Shown here: positions 53,099-63,574 of the stretch, piece after piece
How positions within the stretch are numbered: position 1 is the first letter of the stretch
How the letters are laid out: every line of letters starts with the position of its first letter
From: an uncultured Pelagibacteraceae bacterium
GTDB taxonomy: Bacteria; Pseudomonadota; Alphaproteobacteria; Pelagibacterales; Pelagibacteraceae
Direction: 5' to 3'
Assembly (NCBI GenBank): GCA_902618975.1
Contig: CACNCN010000001.1
Location: 62,001-126,000, forward strand
Length of the DNA stretch: 64,000 nt
The notes under the pieces: generated by a model
What the model was told of the DNA's origin: nothing
What the model saw: only the letters and a program-made list of their open reading frames with translations
The model's database searches: none
Translations under genes and position numbers: made by a program

Positions 53099-54361
53099 TT
53101 ATGCAGCTGTCGTTTTGTCTGTTTTTGATTTGTTCTTTGAGTGTACTATAATTGGCTGAGAGTGTCCTTTGACCGCACCTACATCTACCAAAACTTCTTC
53201 AATATTGTTTTGTCCTGGTAGATCAAACATTGTTTTCAATAATAAATTCTCAAGTATTGACCTTAGACCTCTTGCGCCAGTCTTTTTACTTATTGCTTTT
53301 TTTGCAATTTCTTTAATAGCGTTATCCTTAAAATTTAATTTTACTCCCTCTAGTTTAAATAACTCTTGATACTGTTTAACCAATGAATTTTTAGGTTCTA
53401 ATAATATCTTAACTAAAGATTTTTCATCTAAATCTTCTAATGTCGCAGTTATTGGAAGTCTGCCTATGAATTCGGGAATTAATCCATATCTTAATAAATC
53501 TTCGGGTTCTAAGTTTTTCATCCACTCACCAGTTTTTTTGTCCTCTAAACTTTTGACTTCAGCTTCAAAACCAATTGATGAACCTTTGTCTCTTTGAGAA
53601 ATGATCTTGTCCAAACCAGCAAAAGCACCACCACAAATAAATAAAATGTTAGTTGTATCAACTTGAAGAAACTCTTGTTGGGGATGTTTTCTTCCACCTT
53701 GAGGAGGGACACTGGCAACTGTTCCTTCCATGATTTTTAAAAGAGCTTGTTGTACACCCTCTCCTGAAACGTCTCTAGTTATCGAAGGATTTTCAGATTT
53801 TCTACTTATCTTATCAACTTCATCTATATATACTATGCCCCTTTGAGCTTTTTCCACGTTATAATCTGCTGATTGTAATAATTTTAAAATAATATTTTCA
53901 ACGTCTTCGCCAACATAACCCGCCTCGGTAAGAGTTGTTGCATCTGCCATAGTAAATGGTACATCTAAAATTCTTGCTAAAGTTTGAGCCAATAAAGTCT
54001 TACCACAACCTGTAGGACCAACTAAAAGTATATTAGACTTTGCAAGCTCAACTGTCTTGCTAGTTTTATTTTCGTAATTTAATCTTTTGTAGTGATTATG
54101 AACAGCTACGGATAAAACTTTTTTTGCATGACTCTGTCCTATTACGTAATCATCTAATATCTTACAAATATCTTTCGGAGACGGTAAACCATCTTGATGT
54201 TTTACAAATGTGTCTTTATTTTCCTCTTTAATGATATCCATACATAGTTCGACACACTCATCACAAATAAAAACAGTAGGTCCTGCTATCAATTTCCTAA
54301 CTTCATGCTGGCTTTTGCCACAGAAAGAACAGTAGAGAATATTTTTATTATTTGTGCTCAT
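53099..54361 (-). CDS. clpX: ATP-dependent Clp protease ATP-binding subunit ClpX
   Basis: N-terminal Zn finger [11 protein letters not shown]...[23 protein letters not shown]. Confidence 0.98.
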   Translation of the reverse strand: MSTNNKNILYCSFCGKSQHEVRKLIAGPTVFICDECVELCMDIIKEENKDTFVKHQDGLPSPKDICKILDDYVIGQSHAKKVLSVAVHNHYKRLNYENKTSKTVELAKSNILLVGPTGCGKTLLAQTLARILDVPFTMADATTLTEAGYVGEDVENIILKLLQSADYNVEKAQRGIVYIDEVDKISRKSENPSITRDVSGEGVQQALLKIMEGTVASVPPQGGRKHPQQEFLQVDTTNILFICGGAFAGLDKIISQRDKGSSIGFEAEVKSLEDKKTGEWMKNLEPEDLLRYGLIPEFIGRLPITATLEDLDEKSLVKILLEPKNSLVKQYQELFKLEGVKLNFKDNAIKEIAKKAISKKTGARGLRSILENLLLKTMFDLPGQNNIEEVLVDVGAVKGHSQPIIVHSKNKSKTDKTTAA

Positions 54362-54446
54362 ATCAATTTCGAATCAATAATATATATTATTACAAGTGAA
54401 CCAAACTAATCAAGTTAAGCTTTAACTTAGACCTACATATTGTAAA

Positions 54447-55058
54447 TTATTCTCTTTTATCCACAACTTTGTCTATTAAACCGAATTCTTTAGCTGCATC
54501 TGGAGTCATGAAGTTGTCACGTTCTAGTGCTGACTTAATTTCATCAACCGACTTACCTGTATGAGAGGAGTAAATTTTATTTAATCTTTCCTTTAATGAA
54601 AGAACCTCATTTGCATGTATTTCAATATCAGTAGCTTGGCCTTGAAAACCTGCTGAAGGTTGGTGAACCATTATCCTTGAGTTTGGTAAAGAAAATCTTT
54701 TTCCTTTTGAGCCAGCTGCTAATAAAAAAGAACCCATGCTTGCTGCTTGTCCAATGCATAGTGTTGAAACCTCCGGCTTTATATATTGCATAGTGTCATA
54801 GATACCTAACCCAGCAGTAACTAATCCGCCTGGACTATTTATATACATGTAGATTTCCTTTTTGGGGTTTTCCGACTCTAAAAAAAGCATCTGGGCAGTT
54901 ACTAAAGAGGCAACTGCATCATTAATAGGGCCGACCACAAAGATAATTCTTTCTTTTAATAACCGAGAATAAATATCATAGGCCCTCTCGCCCCTGCTAG
55001 ATTGCTCCACTACCATAGGTATGAGGTTTGACATCTGTTCTTTAATTTTATCGGACAT
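54447..55058 (-). CDS. clpP: ATP-dependent Clp protease proteolytic subunit
   Basis: [21 protein letters not shown] (Ser), [14 protein letters not shown] (His). Confidence 0.98.
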   Translation of the reverse strand: MSDKIKEQMSNLIPMVVEQSSRGERAYDIYSRLLKERIIFVVGPINDAVASLVTAQMLFLESENPKKEIYMYINSPGGLVTAGLGIYDTMQYIKPEVSTLCIGQAASMGSFLLAAGSKGKRFSLPNSRIMVHQPSAGFQGQATDIEIHANEVLSLKERLNKIYSSHTGKSVDEIKSALERDNFMTPDAAKEFGLIDKVVDKRE

Positions 55059-55090
55059 AAATTGATTCTTTTTACTTATACAACTTGTGA

Positions 55091-56560
55091 TTACTTTTTG
55101 CTAACTTTTTTTGTTTTTTTCTTTTTCTTTTCAGAAGATTTTTCATTTGTTTTAGTATCACTAGCTTTTTTTGAGGAAAGTTTTTTTTCTTTTATATCTT
55201 GCCCCTTTTTGCCTGTATCCTTGCTTTCTTCAGATTTAACTAAAAACTTAGATTGCTTTGTTAAATTTCTTTCATTCTCTTCTTTTAGTATTTTTTCTGC
55301 TTCTAATTTAGAAATACTTTTGTTCGTAGATTTTGCATTTTTTTTAATCTCATTTATAATTTTTTCCTCATATATCTGACCTCTTAAACTATCAAGGGCA
55401 GCTGGGTTCTTTTGGTAGTAATCTTGAATAATTTTTTCTTGACCTGGCATCATTCCCATTTGCTTAGAGAGTTCTCTATTAATTTCATCATTAGAAATCT
55501 TCAAATTTTTTTCTTCGCCAAATGCACTTAAAAATAAACCAGTTTTAATTCTCTTAGTTGCCTCTTCTGTTAAAGCTTTCTTATTTTTTTTAATATCCTC
55601 TTCTTTCATACCTTGTGATATGATTTTTATCTCTTGTTCAATTAAATTTTGAGGCAATTCGTCAATTTTATATTTTTCAATTTGTTCTAAAATTTTTCTT
55701 TTTGTAATTAAATCTAGTGAATTTTTAAATTCGTCATTAATTTGTTTCGAGATTAATTCTCTAAGATTGTTTAAATCTTTTGCACCTAAATTTTTTGCAA
55801 ATTCATCATTAATTTTAATCTCATCTGGTATTTTTATAGCTTGAATTTTACAATCGAAAACAGCTTCCTTATTTACTAATTCTTTTTCATTAAAATTATC
55901 TGGTAATTTAACTTTTACTTTTCTAGTTTCATTTTTTTTTACGCCTATCAATTGACTATCAAATCCTTTAATAAATAAGTCTTTTCCTAAAACTATCTGA
56001 GTACCTTTTCCTACATTTCCTTTGAATTCTTTTTCATTAACAGTCGCCTCATAATCGAAAGTAATTGAGTCCCCGTTCTTTGCTACATATTTGTCATCTG
56101 TATCTTTAAAGTTATTTTGCGTCTTAGCTATTTGATCAATTCTCTTGTCAATTTCCTTATCCTCAATTTTTACTGAGTATTCTTCAAAGGTGATATTTTC
56201 AAAAGATTTAATATTTAACTTTGGTAACTCTGTAACAGATATTACATATTCGAGATCCTTGCCTTCACCAAAAGATTTTAAATCTATTTTTGGCTGTCCC
56301 GCAGGTTTAATTTTGTTGTCCTGCAGAGCTTTAGTTGTAGTTTCTTTTAAAACCTTATCAATTACTTCTCCATAAACAGCTTTGCCAAACTGTCTTTTTA
56401 AAATTTCAGTTGGTACCTTTCCTGGTCTGAAACCTTTCAACACGACATCTTTTTTTATTTCTTCATACTTTTCGTCAAGTTGTTTGGTTATAAAAGATTT
56501 ATCTATTAAAACCTTAATATCTTTCTCTAAACCTTTTTTGTTTTGAACCGTTATTTTCAT
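55091..56560 (-). CDS. tig: Trigger factor with long Lys/Ser/Glu-rich C-terminal tail
   Basis: [13 protein letters not shown]-like [13 protein letters not shown], located upstream of clpP; C-terminus [33 protein letters not shown]. Confidence 0.95.
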   Translation of the reverse strand: MKITVQNKKGLEKDIKVLIDKSFITKQLDEKYEEIKKDVVLKGFRPGKVPTEILKRQFGKAVYGEVIDKVLKETTTKALQDNKIKPAGQPKIDLKSFGEGKDLEYVISVTELPKLNIKSFENITFEEYSVKIEDKEIDKRIDQIAKTQNNFKDTDDKYVAKNGDSITFDYEATVNEKEFKGNVGKGTQIVLGKDLFIKGFDSQLIGVKKNETRKVKVKLPDNFNEKELVNKEAVFDCKIQAIKIPDEIKINDEFAKNLGAKDLNNLRELISKQINDEFKNSLDLITKRKILEQIEKYKIDELPQNLIEQEIKIISQGMKEEDIKKNKKALTEEATKRIKTGLFLSAFGEEKNLKISNDEINRELSKQMGMMPGQEKIIQDYYQKNPAALDSLRGQIYEEKIINEIKKNAKSTNKSISKLEAEKILKEENERNLTKQSKFLVKSEESKDTGKKGQDIKEKKLSSKKASDTKTNEKSSEKKKKKTKKVSKK

Positions 56561-56567
56561 AAATCAA

Positions 56568-56652
56568 TGGTAGGCGAGAAAGGACTCGAACCTTCACATG
56601 TTGCCATATTGGTTCCTAAGACCAACGCGTCTACCAATTCCGCCACTCGCCC
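56568..56652 (-). tRNA. tRNA-Leu (anticodon TAG), CCA encoded
   Basis: Reverse complement GGGCGAGTGGCGGAATTGGTAGACGCGTTGGTCTTAGGAACCAATATGGCAACATGTGAAGGTTCGAGTCCTTTCTCGCCTACCA; long variable arm. Confidence 0.96.
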
Positions 56653-56684
56653 AATTTAAGTGGTTTATATATTATAGAACTAAT

Positions 56685-56712
56685 TTGTCCAATACGAATT
56701 ATGGTGTAAAAT
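56685..56712 (+). promoter_or_regulatory. Candidate promoter TTGTCC-N16-TAAAAT for the DUF1289/small ORF/UDG cluster
   Basis: Motif match 18 nt upstream of the ATG at 56730. Confidence 0.35.
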
Positions 56713-56729
56713 AATAAAAAAAATTAATT

Positions 56730-56987
56730 ATGGTTGTTTCTCCTTGTATAAGTATTTGTAAATCCGATCCTATAACCGGTTATTGTTATGGATGTAGTAG
56801 ATCAAAAGATGAAATTTCAAAGTGGAAAAATGAAGATACTGATGATAATTGGAAAATACAAAATATTAAGGATATAAAAAATAGAATGGCAAGTTGGCAA
56901 CTTAAAAGTTTTGAGCAGTCATATGAGTATAAATGCAAAAATGGTATTTCAATTGCTAAAAAAATCAAAATGGAACAAAATAAATGA
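56730..56987 (+). CDS. DUF1289-family cysteine-rich protein
   Basis: SPCISICKSDPITGYCYGCSRSKDEISKW, the DUF1289 cysteine pattern C-x3-C-x8-C-x2-C. Confidence 0.85.
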   Translation: MVVSPCISICKSDPITGYCYGCSRSKDEISKWKNEDTDDNWKIQNIKDIKNRMASWQLKSFEQSYEYKCKNGISIAKKIKMEQNK

Positions 56988-57163
56988 GTAAAACGATTGT
57001 AGTAGTTATAATATATATAATAGGGGTACTTCTTGGAGCTTTCTTTCTTGATATATGGGGTGCAGAAACGAATATGAAAAAAGGAATTATAGCTCTTGGT
57101 TGGACTGCAATTTTTTTAGTCAGTTTATTTTTTGTTGATAAAGATAAAGACAAAGAAGATTAA
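56984..57163 (+). CDS. Small two-TM membrane protein, 59 aa (not in the ORF track)
   Basis: MSKTIVVVIIYIIGVLLGAFFLDIWGAETNMKKGIIALGWTAIFLVSLFFVDKDKDKED*; ATG overlaps the upstream TGA (ATGA). Confidence 0.7.
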   Translation: MSKTIVVVIIYIIGVLLGAFFLDIWGAETNMKKGIIALGWTAIFLVSLFFVDKDKDKED

Positions 57164-57171
57164 AACAATTA

Positions 57172-57858
57172 ATGAATTCTGAAATAATATCTTTAAATAA
57201 AAAGATTATTAATTGTAATAAATGCCCCAGGCTAATTAAATTTAGAAAAAAAATATTAAAAAATAAAAGAAAAAAATATATTAATGACAAATATTGGGGC
57301 AAACCTATAACAGGATTTGGAGATATGAGAGGAGAAATTCTTTTTGTGGGCTTGGCTCCTGCTGCACATGGAGCAACCAGAACTGGTAGAGTTTTTACTG
57401 GAGATAAATCATCTGAATTTCTGTATCGTTGTTTATACAAAGCTAAAATATCAAATCAAAATACATCAGAACATATAAATGACGGATTAAAATTAAATAA
57501 TGCATTTATAACAGCAGCTTTAAAATGTGTACCTCCCGAAGATAAACCTGAAAAAAAAGAACTAATAAATTGTTTTCAGTATTTTGAGAAAGAAATTAGC
57601 ATTATGACTAATTTAAAAGTTATAATTGCGTTAGGAAAAATTGCATTTGATACTTGCATACAGTTTTACAGAAAAAACCATAATTTAAATTATAAATTTA
57701 TTTTTAAACACGGTAAAAGGTACGAGCTTTCAAATAAGTTGACATTAATAGGCTGCTACCATCCTAGTCCAAGAAATGTAAATACAGGTCGTATTAATGA
57801 AAATAAAATGACTAATCTTTTTAAAAAGGTTAAAGATGATTTAAATTTTATGAATTAA
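57172..57858 (+). CDS. Uracil-DNA glycosylase, likely family 5 (UDGb) Fe-S type
   Basis: CNKCPRL, FVGLAPAAHGATRTGRVFTGDKSSEFL, ALKCVPPEDKP, GCYHPSPRNVNTGR. Confidence 0.88.
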   Translation: MNSEIISLNKKIINCNKCPRLIKFRKKILKNKRKKYINDKYWGKPITGFGDMRGEILFVGLAPAAHGATRTGRVFTGDKSSEFLYRCLYKAKISNQNTSEHINDGLKLNNAFITAALKCVPPEDKPEKKELINCFQYFEKEISIMTNLKVIIALGKIAFDTCIQFYRKNHNLNYKFIFKHGKRYELSNKLTLIGCYHPSPRNVNTGRINENKMTNLFKKVKDDLNFMN

Positions 57859-58246
57859 ATTTTTTTAAGAGTTCTTCAGGTAATTTAGTAGGCTTACCAG
57901 AACTATTTATTGCAACCAAAACAACCTCTGCCTCAGTAATTTTTTCTTCTTGTCTAATTATTATTTGATTCATTTTAAATGATGCTTTTGATATTGAAAT
58001 TATAGATGAATGTACCGAGAGTTTGTCTTCAAATTTTGCTGGTCTTATATAATTAATATTGCAAGATTTGACTACAATTATAACATCATTTGTTCTTTTT
58101 AAATCTAAGTTGCTAAAACCAATACTATAAATAGCTTCAGATCTAGCACGCTCTAAAAATTTTAGATAATTAGCGTAATACACTACACCACCTGCATCAG
58201 TATCCTCGTAATATACTTTAAAATTGTATATGAATTCTTTTTTCAT
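57848..58246 (-). CDS. YbgC/FadM-type hotdog acyl-CoA thioesterase
   Basis: FKVYYEDTDAGGVVYYANYLKFLERARSEAI. Confidence 0.92.
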   Translation of the reverse strand: MKKEFIYNFKVYYEDTDAGGVVYYANYLKFLERARSEAIYSIGFSNLDLKRTNDVIIVVKSCNINYIRPAKFEDKLSVHSSIISISKASFKMNQIIIRQEEKITEAEVVLVAINSSGKPTKLPEELLKKFNS

Positions 58247-58291
58247 AATTTATAATATCAAATAATAAAAAATTTTTATACAACATACAAA

Positions 58292-58432
58292 ATGAAAATT
58301 TATATTATATGGTTGATTGGAGTTATATTATGGAATTTTGGATATCCTACAGCGCCTCCAATTCTTGATGTTATCGCGGCGGTAATTTTATCTTTTATGA
58401 GTATTGGACTAAAAAAATATTTTAAATTTTAA
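58292..58432 (+). CDS. Small membrane protein, 46 aa (not in the ORF track)
   Basis: MKIYIIWLIGVILWNFGYPTAPPILDVIAAVILSFMSIGLKKYFKF*; two hydrophobic segments, fills the gap exactly up to the next stop. Confidence 0.55.
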   Translation: MKIYIIWLIGVILWNFGYPTAPPILDVIAAVILSFMSIGLKKYFKF

Positions 58433-59077
58433 TTATTCAGATGAAAAAAAAATATTTTGGTAATAAGCAATTGATTTCATTTTTGAATTATCAGTGTCAC
58501 TCATAATTGCAACACCATTTAGTTCGTCAACATTAAGATTATGTAACTTTTTAAAATCATTCTTTACATTTGTTTTAACTGAAATCCATTCGTTATCATT
58601 GATATTTGTAGTTGCTAAAACAAAGTCAATTGATTTTTTAGTAAAAGGACTTGTCCAAAATTCACCAATATTTTCATTACTTGAAAAAACATAATTTATA
58701 GCTCTATTTGACAGTGCAGTTGAACCAGTTTTTTTAATAACAAATACTCTAGCAGCATAATCATGACCCTTTTTACTTCTTTCGTTAATTCCAAATAAAT
58801 TTTTTTCAACTTTCCATGTTATATTTAAAAAAGGTGTTTTATTCAGGTCAATTTTAATCTCTTTTCCTAGGCCAGAAGCTTGACCTTCGGCTTCGGCTTT
58901 TAAATAGTTACCGTTTTCATTGGATCCAATAGAGTAATCAGTAAGTTTTTTTATTTTTCTAACTTTTAATGTTTGAAGTTCCTCTTCATTAAATTTAAAA
59001 ACTTCTATTTTTTCAGCATAAGTGACATTAGAAATTACATTTATAGTAAACAAAAAAACTAGAAATTTTTTAAACAT
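58433..59077 (-). CDS. DUF3047-family secreted protein
   Basis: Signal peptide MFKKFLVFLFTINVISNVTYA; NITWKVEKN...GHDYAARVFVIKKTG... Confidence 0.75.
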   Translation of the reverse strand: MFKKFLVFLFTINVISNVTYAEKIEVFKFNEEELQTLKVRKIKKLTDYSIGSNENGNYLKAEAEGQASGLGKEIKIDLNKTPFLNITWKVEKNLFGINERSKKGHDYAARVFVIKKTGSTALSNRAINYVFSSNENIGEFWTSPFTKKSIDFVLATTNINDNEWISVKTNVKNDFKKLHNLNVDELNGVAIMSDTDNSKMKSIAYYQNIFFSSE

Positions 59078-59078
59078 A

Positions 59079-60083
59079 TTAAGGTATTAAAATAATCTTT
59101 GGAGATGCACAAGTGCCATCGTGTATCTGCTTAAATGCCTCAGAACCATTTTTTAGATCTTTGTATTGAATCCAGTTTAAATCACCAATTAAACTCTCGG
59201 ATAAAATTTTTATAGTTTGGTTGAAATCTCTAAATGTGTAGCAATATGTACCAATAAATGTAATCTCCTGAAGTGTTGTTTTTCTAAAATCAAAACTACC
59301 GCCCGCATCTGTTAAACCAACATGAACAATTGCTCCTCCAGGTTTTGTTGATTTAATTGCAAATTGTCTTGTTTTTTCATTACCTACAGCATCAATCACA
59401 AAATCAAAACTGTTATTTTTTATTTTATCTGACTCAGTATTTAAAACTTGCGATTGTAAAGATTTCTTACAAACATTTAGCCTTTTTTCATTTATCTCTA
59501 CTAAAGTTGTATGTAAATTTTTTTTTATATTCTGCAATATCAAGGCGCATAAAATACCGATTGCTCCACCTCCTATAATTAGCACTTTTGCTTTGTCTAA
59601 TGGTAATTGCAAATTTTTTTCTCCTAACTCAACGGCGTGTAAGGAAACTGCAGTAGGTTCTGTTAATGCTGCTTTATTGATATCTAGTTCTTTAGGAAGA
59701 TTATTTAAGTTTTTGTTTGGAACTGAAACAAATTCTGCTAGCCCCCCTTCTCTTACAAAAGGTCTATTCATTCCAATTAACGATCTTTCTGGACAAAGAT
59801 GCTCAGAATTTCTATTACAGTAATCACATTTACCACAACTAATTAAAGGGTTAACTATTACTTTATTTCCTTTATTAGAACCTTCGTAAATTACTCCGCT
59901 TATTTCATGGCCTAAAATTAATGGCGGTATCCTTCTTTCATCTTTTCCATGATAAGCGTGCATATCAGAACCACATATTCCTGATGCAGATACCTTTATT
60001 ATCGATTCATTTTTTTTGATTTTTGGATCATCATAATCTTGATAAACTATCTTTTCTACATCGGTAAAAACTAGTGCTTTCAT
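59079..60083 (-). CDS. Zn-dependent medium-chain alcohol/polyol dehydrogenase
   Basis: GICGSDMHAYHG, GHEISGVI, CGKCDYCNRNSEHLCPER, GGGAIG Rossmann motif. Confidence 0.9.
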   Translation of the reverse strand: MKALVFTDVEKIVYQDYDDPKIKKNESIIKVSASGICGSDMHAYHGKDERRIPPLILGHEISGVIYEGSNKGNKVIVNPLISCGKCDYCNRNSEHLCPERSLIGMNRPFVREGGLAEFVSVPNKNLNNLPKELDINKAALTEPTAVSLHAVELGEKNLQLPLDKAKVLIIGGGAIGILCALILQNIKKNLHTTLVEINEKRLNVCKKSLQSQVLNTESDKIKNNSFDFVIDAVGNEKTRQFAIKSTKPGGAIVHVGLTDAGGSFDFRKTTLQEITFIGTYCYTFRDFNQTIKILSESLIGDLNWIQYKDLKNGSEAFKQIHDGTCASPKIILIP

Positions 60084-61537
60084 TACTTACTTTTTAAAAG
60101 ATAGTAAATTATAAAAGAAATTACAGCACCAATTATCCATGAAAAAGATTGTAAAAAATTTAAATTTATATTCCAAATTGTAGAGGAAGAAAAAATAAAA
60201 CCTATAATTATTGCGTATAAACCTCCTATATGCCAGCCACGTGAATAAAAGTAAGATCCTTCAATACTTGTAGAATAAATGTCTTTATTTTCAATTTTTT
60301 TATCTTTTATTAAAAAATAGTCTGCAATGATTACACCAAATATTGGACCAAAAAAAGATCCAAGTGTATCAATGATTGATAAAATTCCTATTTTACTAAA
60401 AATCGGCAACCATAATATTCCAACAATAAAGGAAAATATTATAATAATTATACCTGAGCTTTTTAAATTTAGAGTTTTTGGTAAAAAATTGATTATTGTA
60501 TTTTGAGAAGGAATATAATTTGCAATTAAGTTTGTTGATACAGATGCCACTAAGATAAAAATTAAAATTACAATTGTTAAGAAAGTATTGTTAATTTTTC
60601 CAATAATATCATTAGGATTTGTTAACAATCTTTCAATTTCAACATTATTTTTAGCCAATATAATATCCGCTCCTAGTACAATAAAGATTGCAAATATAGA
60701 TAATAAAATAAAATTTATTATAAGACTTAAGTTTCCTTTAATTAGGTTATCATTGCTTTGTACATATCTTGAGTAATCTCCAAAATTTACAATCAAAATT
60801 GAAAAAAAAGCAAACAGGGTACCTGTAACAGTAATTAAAGGCGCTACATTATTTTTTGACAAAAAATTTTCAAAATTTAAAGTTAACGATGCAGATTTCA
60901 AAACATCATTAAAGTTTTCAGATATCATTATAAGACAAATGGTTAATCCAAAATATATAAAAATACCTGAGAACTTTATGATTGATTTTATAACTGCCTG
61001 CCCTTTGCTAAATAAAAAAAATTGTACTAATAGAGTTAACAAAAAAGATACAATATCTATAAGATCCAGTCCCATAAAAAATATTGTAAATATATTGCTA
61101 TCAAGAATATTTCCTTGTTGAGAAAATAAAAATATTCTAATCAAATAACCAATTGCTTTTGAAATAAAAAATGTTTGAACACCGAACATAAAAATTCCAA
61201 CAATACCTCTAAGCAATCCGAAATATTTGGCTCCCAAAATACCAAGTGATGATCTGAGAATTACAACAAAAGGTAATCCATGCTTTTGAGAAGGCTTTCC
61301 GATTAATGTTGAAAATATAAATGTTAAAATACAAGCAAATATACCGCCTAATAAAACGACATAAAAATTCAAATCATATACTAAATATAGAGACGCTATA
61401 AGTGAAAAGCCAATTATACTTTGTAAACTTACTGCCCAAAAGAAAAATAGGTCACCCCACCTCCAGTTTTTGTCATTCGGATTGACAGATACTATTTCCC
61501 AATTTAATAAATCAGTATTTCTTTTATCTTGAATCAC
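60083..61537 (-). CDS. NCS1-family nucleobase/allantoin-type permease
   Basis: About 12 TM; N-terminal NWRWGDLFFFWAVSLQSIIGFSLIASL; GLPFVVILRSSLGILGA; NFGDYSRYV. Confidence 0.85.
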   Translation of the reverse strand: MIQDKRNTDLLNWEIVSVNPNDKNWRWGDLFFFWAVSLQSIIGFSLIASLYLVYDLNFYVVLLGGIFACILTFIFSTLIGKPSQKHGLPFVVILRSSLGILGAKYFGLLRGIVGIFMFGVQTFFISKAIGYLIRIFLFSQQGNILDSNIFTIFFMGLDLIDIVSFLLTLLVQFFLFSKGQAVIKSIIKFSGIFIYFGLTICLIMISENFNDVLKSASLTLNFENFLSKNNVAPLITVTGTLFAFFSILIVNFGDYSRYVQSNDNLIKGNLSLIINFILLSIFAIFIVLGADIILAKNNVEIERLLTNPNDIIGKINNTFLTIVILIFILVASVSTNLIANYIPSQNTIINFLPKTLNLKSSGIIIIIFSFIVGILWLPIFSKIGILSIIDTLGSFFGPIFGVIIADYFLIKDKKIENKDIYSTSIEGSYFYSRGWHIGGLYAIIIGFIFSSSTIWNINLNFLQSFSWIIGAVISFIIYYLLKSK

Positions 61538-61563
61538 TTATAGTTATAATAAACAATTATAAA

Positions 61564-62898
61564 TTACTGTCCATATAAGAGAGTTGGTAACCAAAGCGCA
61601 ATTTTAGGAAAGATTATTATTAAAATTAATCCAAAAATTTGTAGAACCATAAATTGCATCATACCTACATAAATATCTTTTAGATCCCATTCTGGTACAA
61701 CGCCTTTTAAAAAATATGCTGATAATGCTACAGGAGGAGATAGCCAGGCGGTTTGCAAATTTACCGCAACAAGAATAGCAAACCAAGTTAAGTTAAAACC
61801 AAGTGCTTCAACAAGTGGAAGTATAATTGGAATTATAATCATCACAATTGGTACCCATTCTAGCGGCCAACCTAAAAGAAATATCATTACCATTATCATC
61901 GCAAGTATTAAATATTTGTTCATTTCTAAACTTAATAAAAATTCTGTTAACAATGTTGGTGTGCCTAATCGTGCAAATACAGCTCCAAAAAAATTAGAGG
62001 CAGCAACTAAAACCATTATCAATGCTGTAATTTCTAGAGTTTTAACTAGCGCCTCTTGTAACTTAGGTAATGTTAATTTTTTATAAGCTAAAGATAATAG
62101 TAATGCGCCCATAGCACCACATCCAGCAGCCTCTGTTGGTGTTGCAAAACCAAATAAAATACTTCCTAACGCTGCGAATACTAATGCAGCTGGTGGAACA
62201 AGACCTAAGAAAAATTCAATCCAAACTTCTTTCATACTTGTTGGTCTCATATCCTCAGGAAGAACAGGACCTAATTTAGGATTCAACATGCATCTTATTG
62301 TGGTGTATGCAGCATATAAAGATGCAAGCAATATTCCGGGAATAATCGCGGCCGCAAATAAGTCAATCACAGGAATTTCCATTATTGGGCCCATTACTAC
62401 AAGCATAATGCTTGGAGGAATTAAAATTCCTAAAGTGCCTCCTGCCGTAATAGTTCCTGCGGCTAGTCTTACATCATAACTAGACTTGTTCATTGATTTT
62501 GCTGCCATAATTCCAAGAATTGTTACTGATGCTCCAACTATTCCGGTAGCTGCAGCAAATATTACAGAAACAAATAGTACAGCATAATATAAAGAGCCTC
62601 TAACTCTAGAAAGCATCAATTGAAAAGCTGAGAACAATCTTTCCATTAAACCAGCTTGCTCCATCATGATTCCCATAAACACAAAGAGCGGTACGGCGGC
62701 TAGAGTTTGTTCCGTCATAACCATAGAAAACTGCAGGGTCATTAAATAAAAAACTAATTTTCCAAAACCTAAATAACCAAAAACAAAACCTAGAAATATA
62801 AGTGTAAATGATATTGGGAAACCTACAAATATCGCAAATAACATTACACCAACTAAAATAAAACCTAATATTGCTGGATCAATTAATTCTGCTATCAT
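61564..62898 (-). CDS. dctM: TRAP transporter large permease (DctM-like)
   Basis: VPLFVFMGIMMEQAGL, GGTLGILIPPSIMLVVMG, FATPTEAAGCGAMGALLL. Confidence 0.95.
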   Translation of the reverse strand: MIAELIDPAILGFILVGVMLFAIFVGFPISFTLIFLGFVFGYLGFGKLVFYLMTLQFSMVMTEQTLAAVPLFVFMGIMMEQAGLMERLFSAFQLMLSRVRGSLYYAVLFVSVIFAAATGIVGASVTILGIMAAKSMNKSSYDVRLAAGTITAGGTLGILIPPSIMLVVMGPIMEIPVIDLFAAAIIPGILLASLYAAYTTIRCMLNPKLGPVLPEDMRPTSMKEVWIEFFLGLVPPAALVFAALGSILFGFATPTEAAGCGAMGALLLSLAYKKLTLPKLQEALVKTLEITALIMVLVAASNFFGAVFARLGTPTLLTEFLLSLEMNKYLILAMIMVMIFLLGWPLEWVPIVMIIIPIILPLVEALGFNLTWFAILVAVNLQTAWLSPPVALSAYFLKGVVPEWDLKDIYVGMMQFMVLQIFGLILIIIFPKIALWLPTLLYGQ

Positions 62899-63509
62899 TT
62901 TTTATGACCTGGCCACTCACCTTTCTTGGCTGCCCAATAACTTTTTAAGACTTCTGAAATTCCCTGAATAAGTAAAAATATAATTCCTAATAATAAACAA
63001 GTTTTGATCGGCCACATGTACGGCATCCATGTGGTATCCATTCCCCTCTCGCCCCTTCTTATAGACTCTTCAACAAAGCCTATTGTCATGTATAAAAAAA
63101 CAACTAATCCAGGAAAATAAAATAGTATATATAACCAAAAATCTATTAAACCTTGTGTTTTGGTTTTAAAATTTCTGTATAAAAAATCTGCTCTTATATG
63201 AACTCCTTTTGACAAAGCATAACCTGCACCCAACATAAATAATGCTCCATATAAAAATCTACTTATGTCGTAAGCCCATATTGTAGGTGCTAAAAATAAT
63301 TTTCTTGCTAGAACTTCATATGTCATTGCAAATATTAATGGCATTAATATCCAACAAACAATGCTTCCAACTATTTTACTGAATTTGTCAATTTTAATTA
63401 TGGTATTTGCCATCCATGATGGCATATCATCTGGCATTTTATCAGAACCACCACGCCTTTCGGCAATCATTTCATCTGAAATATCTAACTTTGATGGTTT
63501 CTCTGACAT
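62895..63509 (-). CDS. dctQ: TRAP transporter small permease (DctQ-like)
   Basis: Four TM; ARKLFLAPTIWAYDISRFLYGALFMLGAGYALSKGVHIRADF. Confidence 0.92.
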   Translation of the reverse strand: MSEKPSKLDISDEMIAERRGGSDKMPDDMPSWMANTIIKIDKFSKIVGSIVCWILMPLIFAMTYEVLARKLFLAPTIWAYDISRFLYGALFMLGAGYALSKGVHIRADFLYRNFKTKTQGLIDFWLYILFYFPGLVVFLYMTIGFVEESIRRGERGMDTTWMPYMWPIKTCLLLGIIFLLIQGISEVLKSYWAAKKGEWPGHKK

Positions 63510-63526
63510 AAATATTTATTAAAACT

Positions 63527-63551
63527 AGAGCGGACTGTAAAAGTCCGCTCT
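63527..63551 (-). promoter_or_regulatory. Intercistronic stem-loop between dctP and dctQ
   Basis: AGAGCGGACT (63527-63536), loop GTAAA, AGTCCGCTCT (63542-63551); perfect 10-bp stem. Confidence 0.8.
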
Positions 63552-63574
63552 AATTAAATCAAGATAATTACTGA

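Noticed and set aside
54412-54428. AAGTTAA-GCT-TTAACTT 7-bp hairpin between clpP and clpX
   Set aside because: AT-rich, no U-tract after it; could arise by chance
56965-57440. Minus-strand ORFs 56965-57153 and 57120-57440
   Set aside because: Opposite the 59-aa ORF and the UDG gene; no family resemblance
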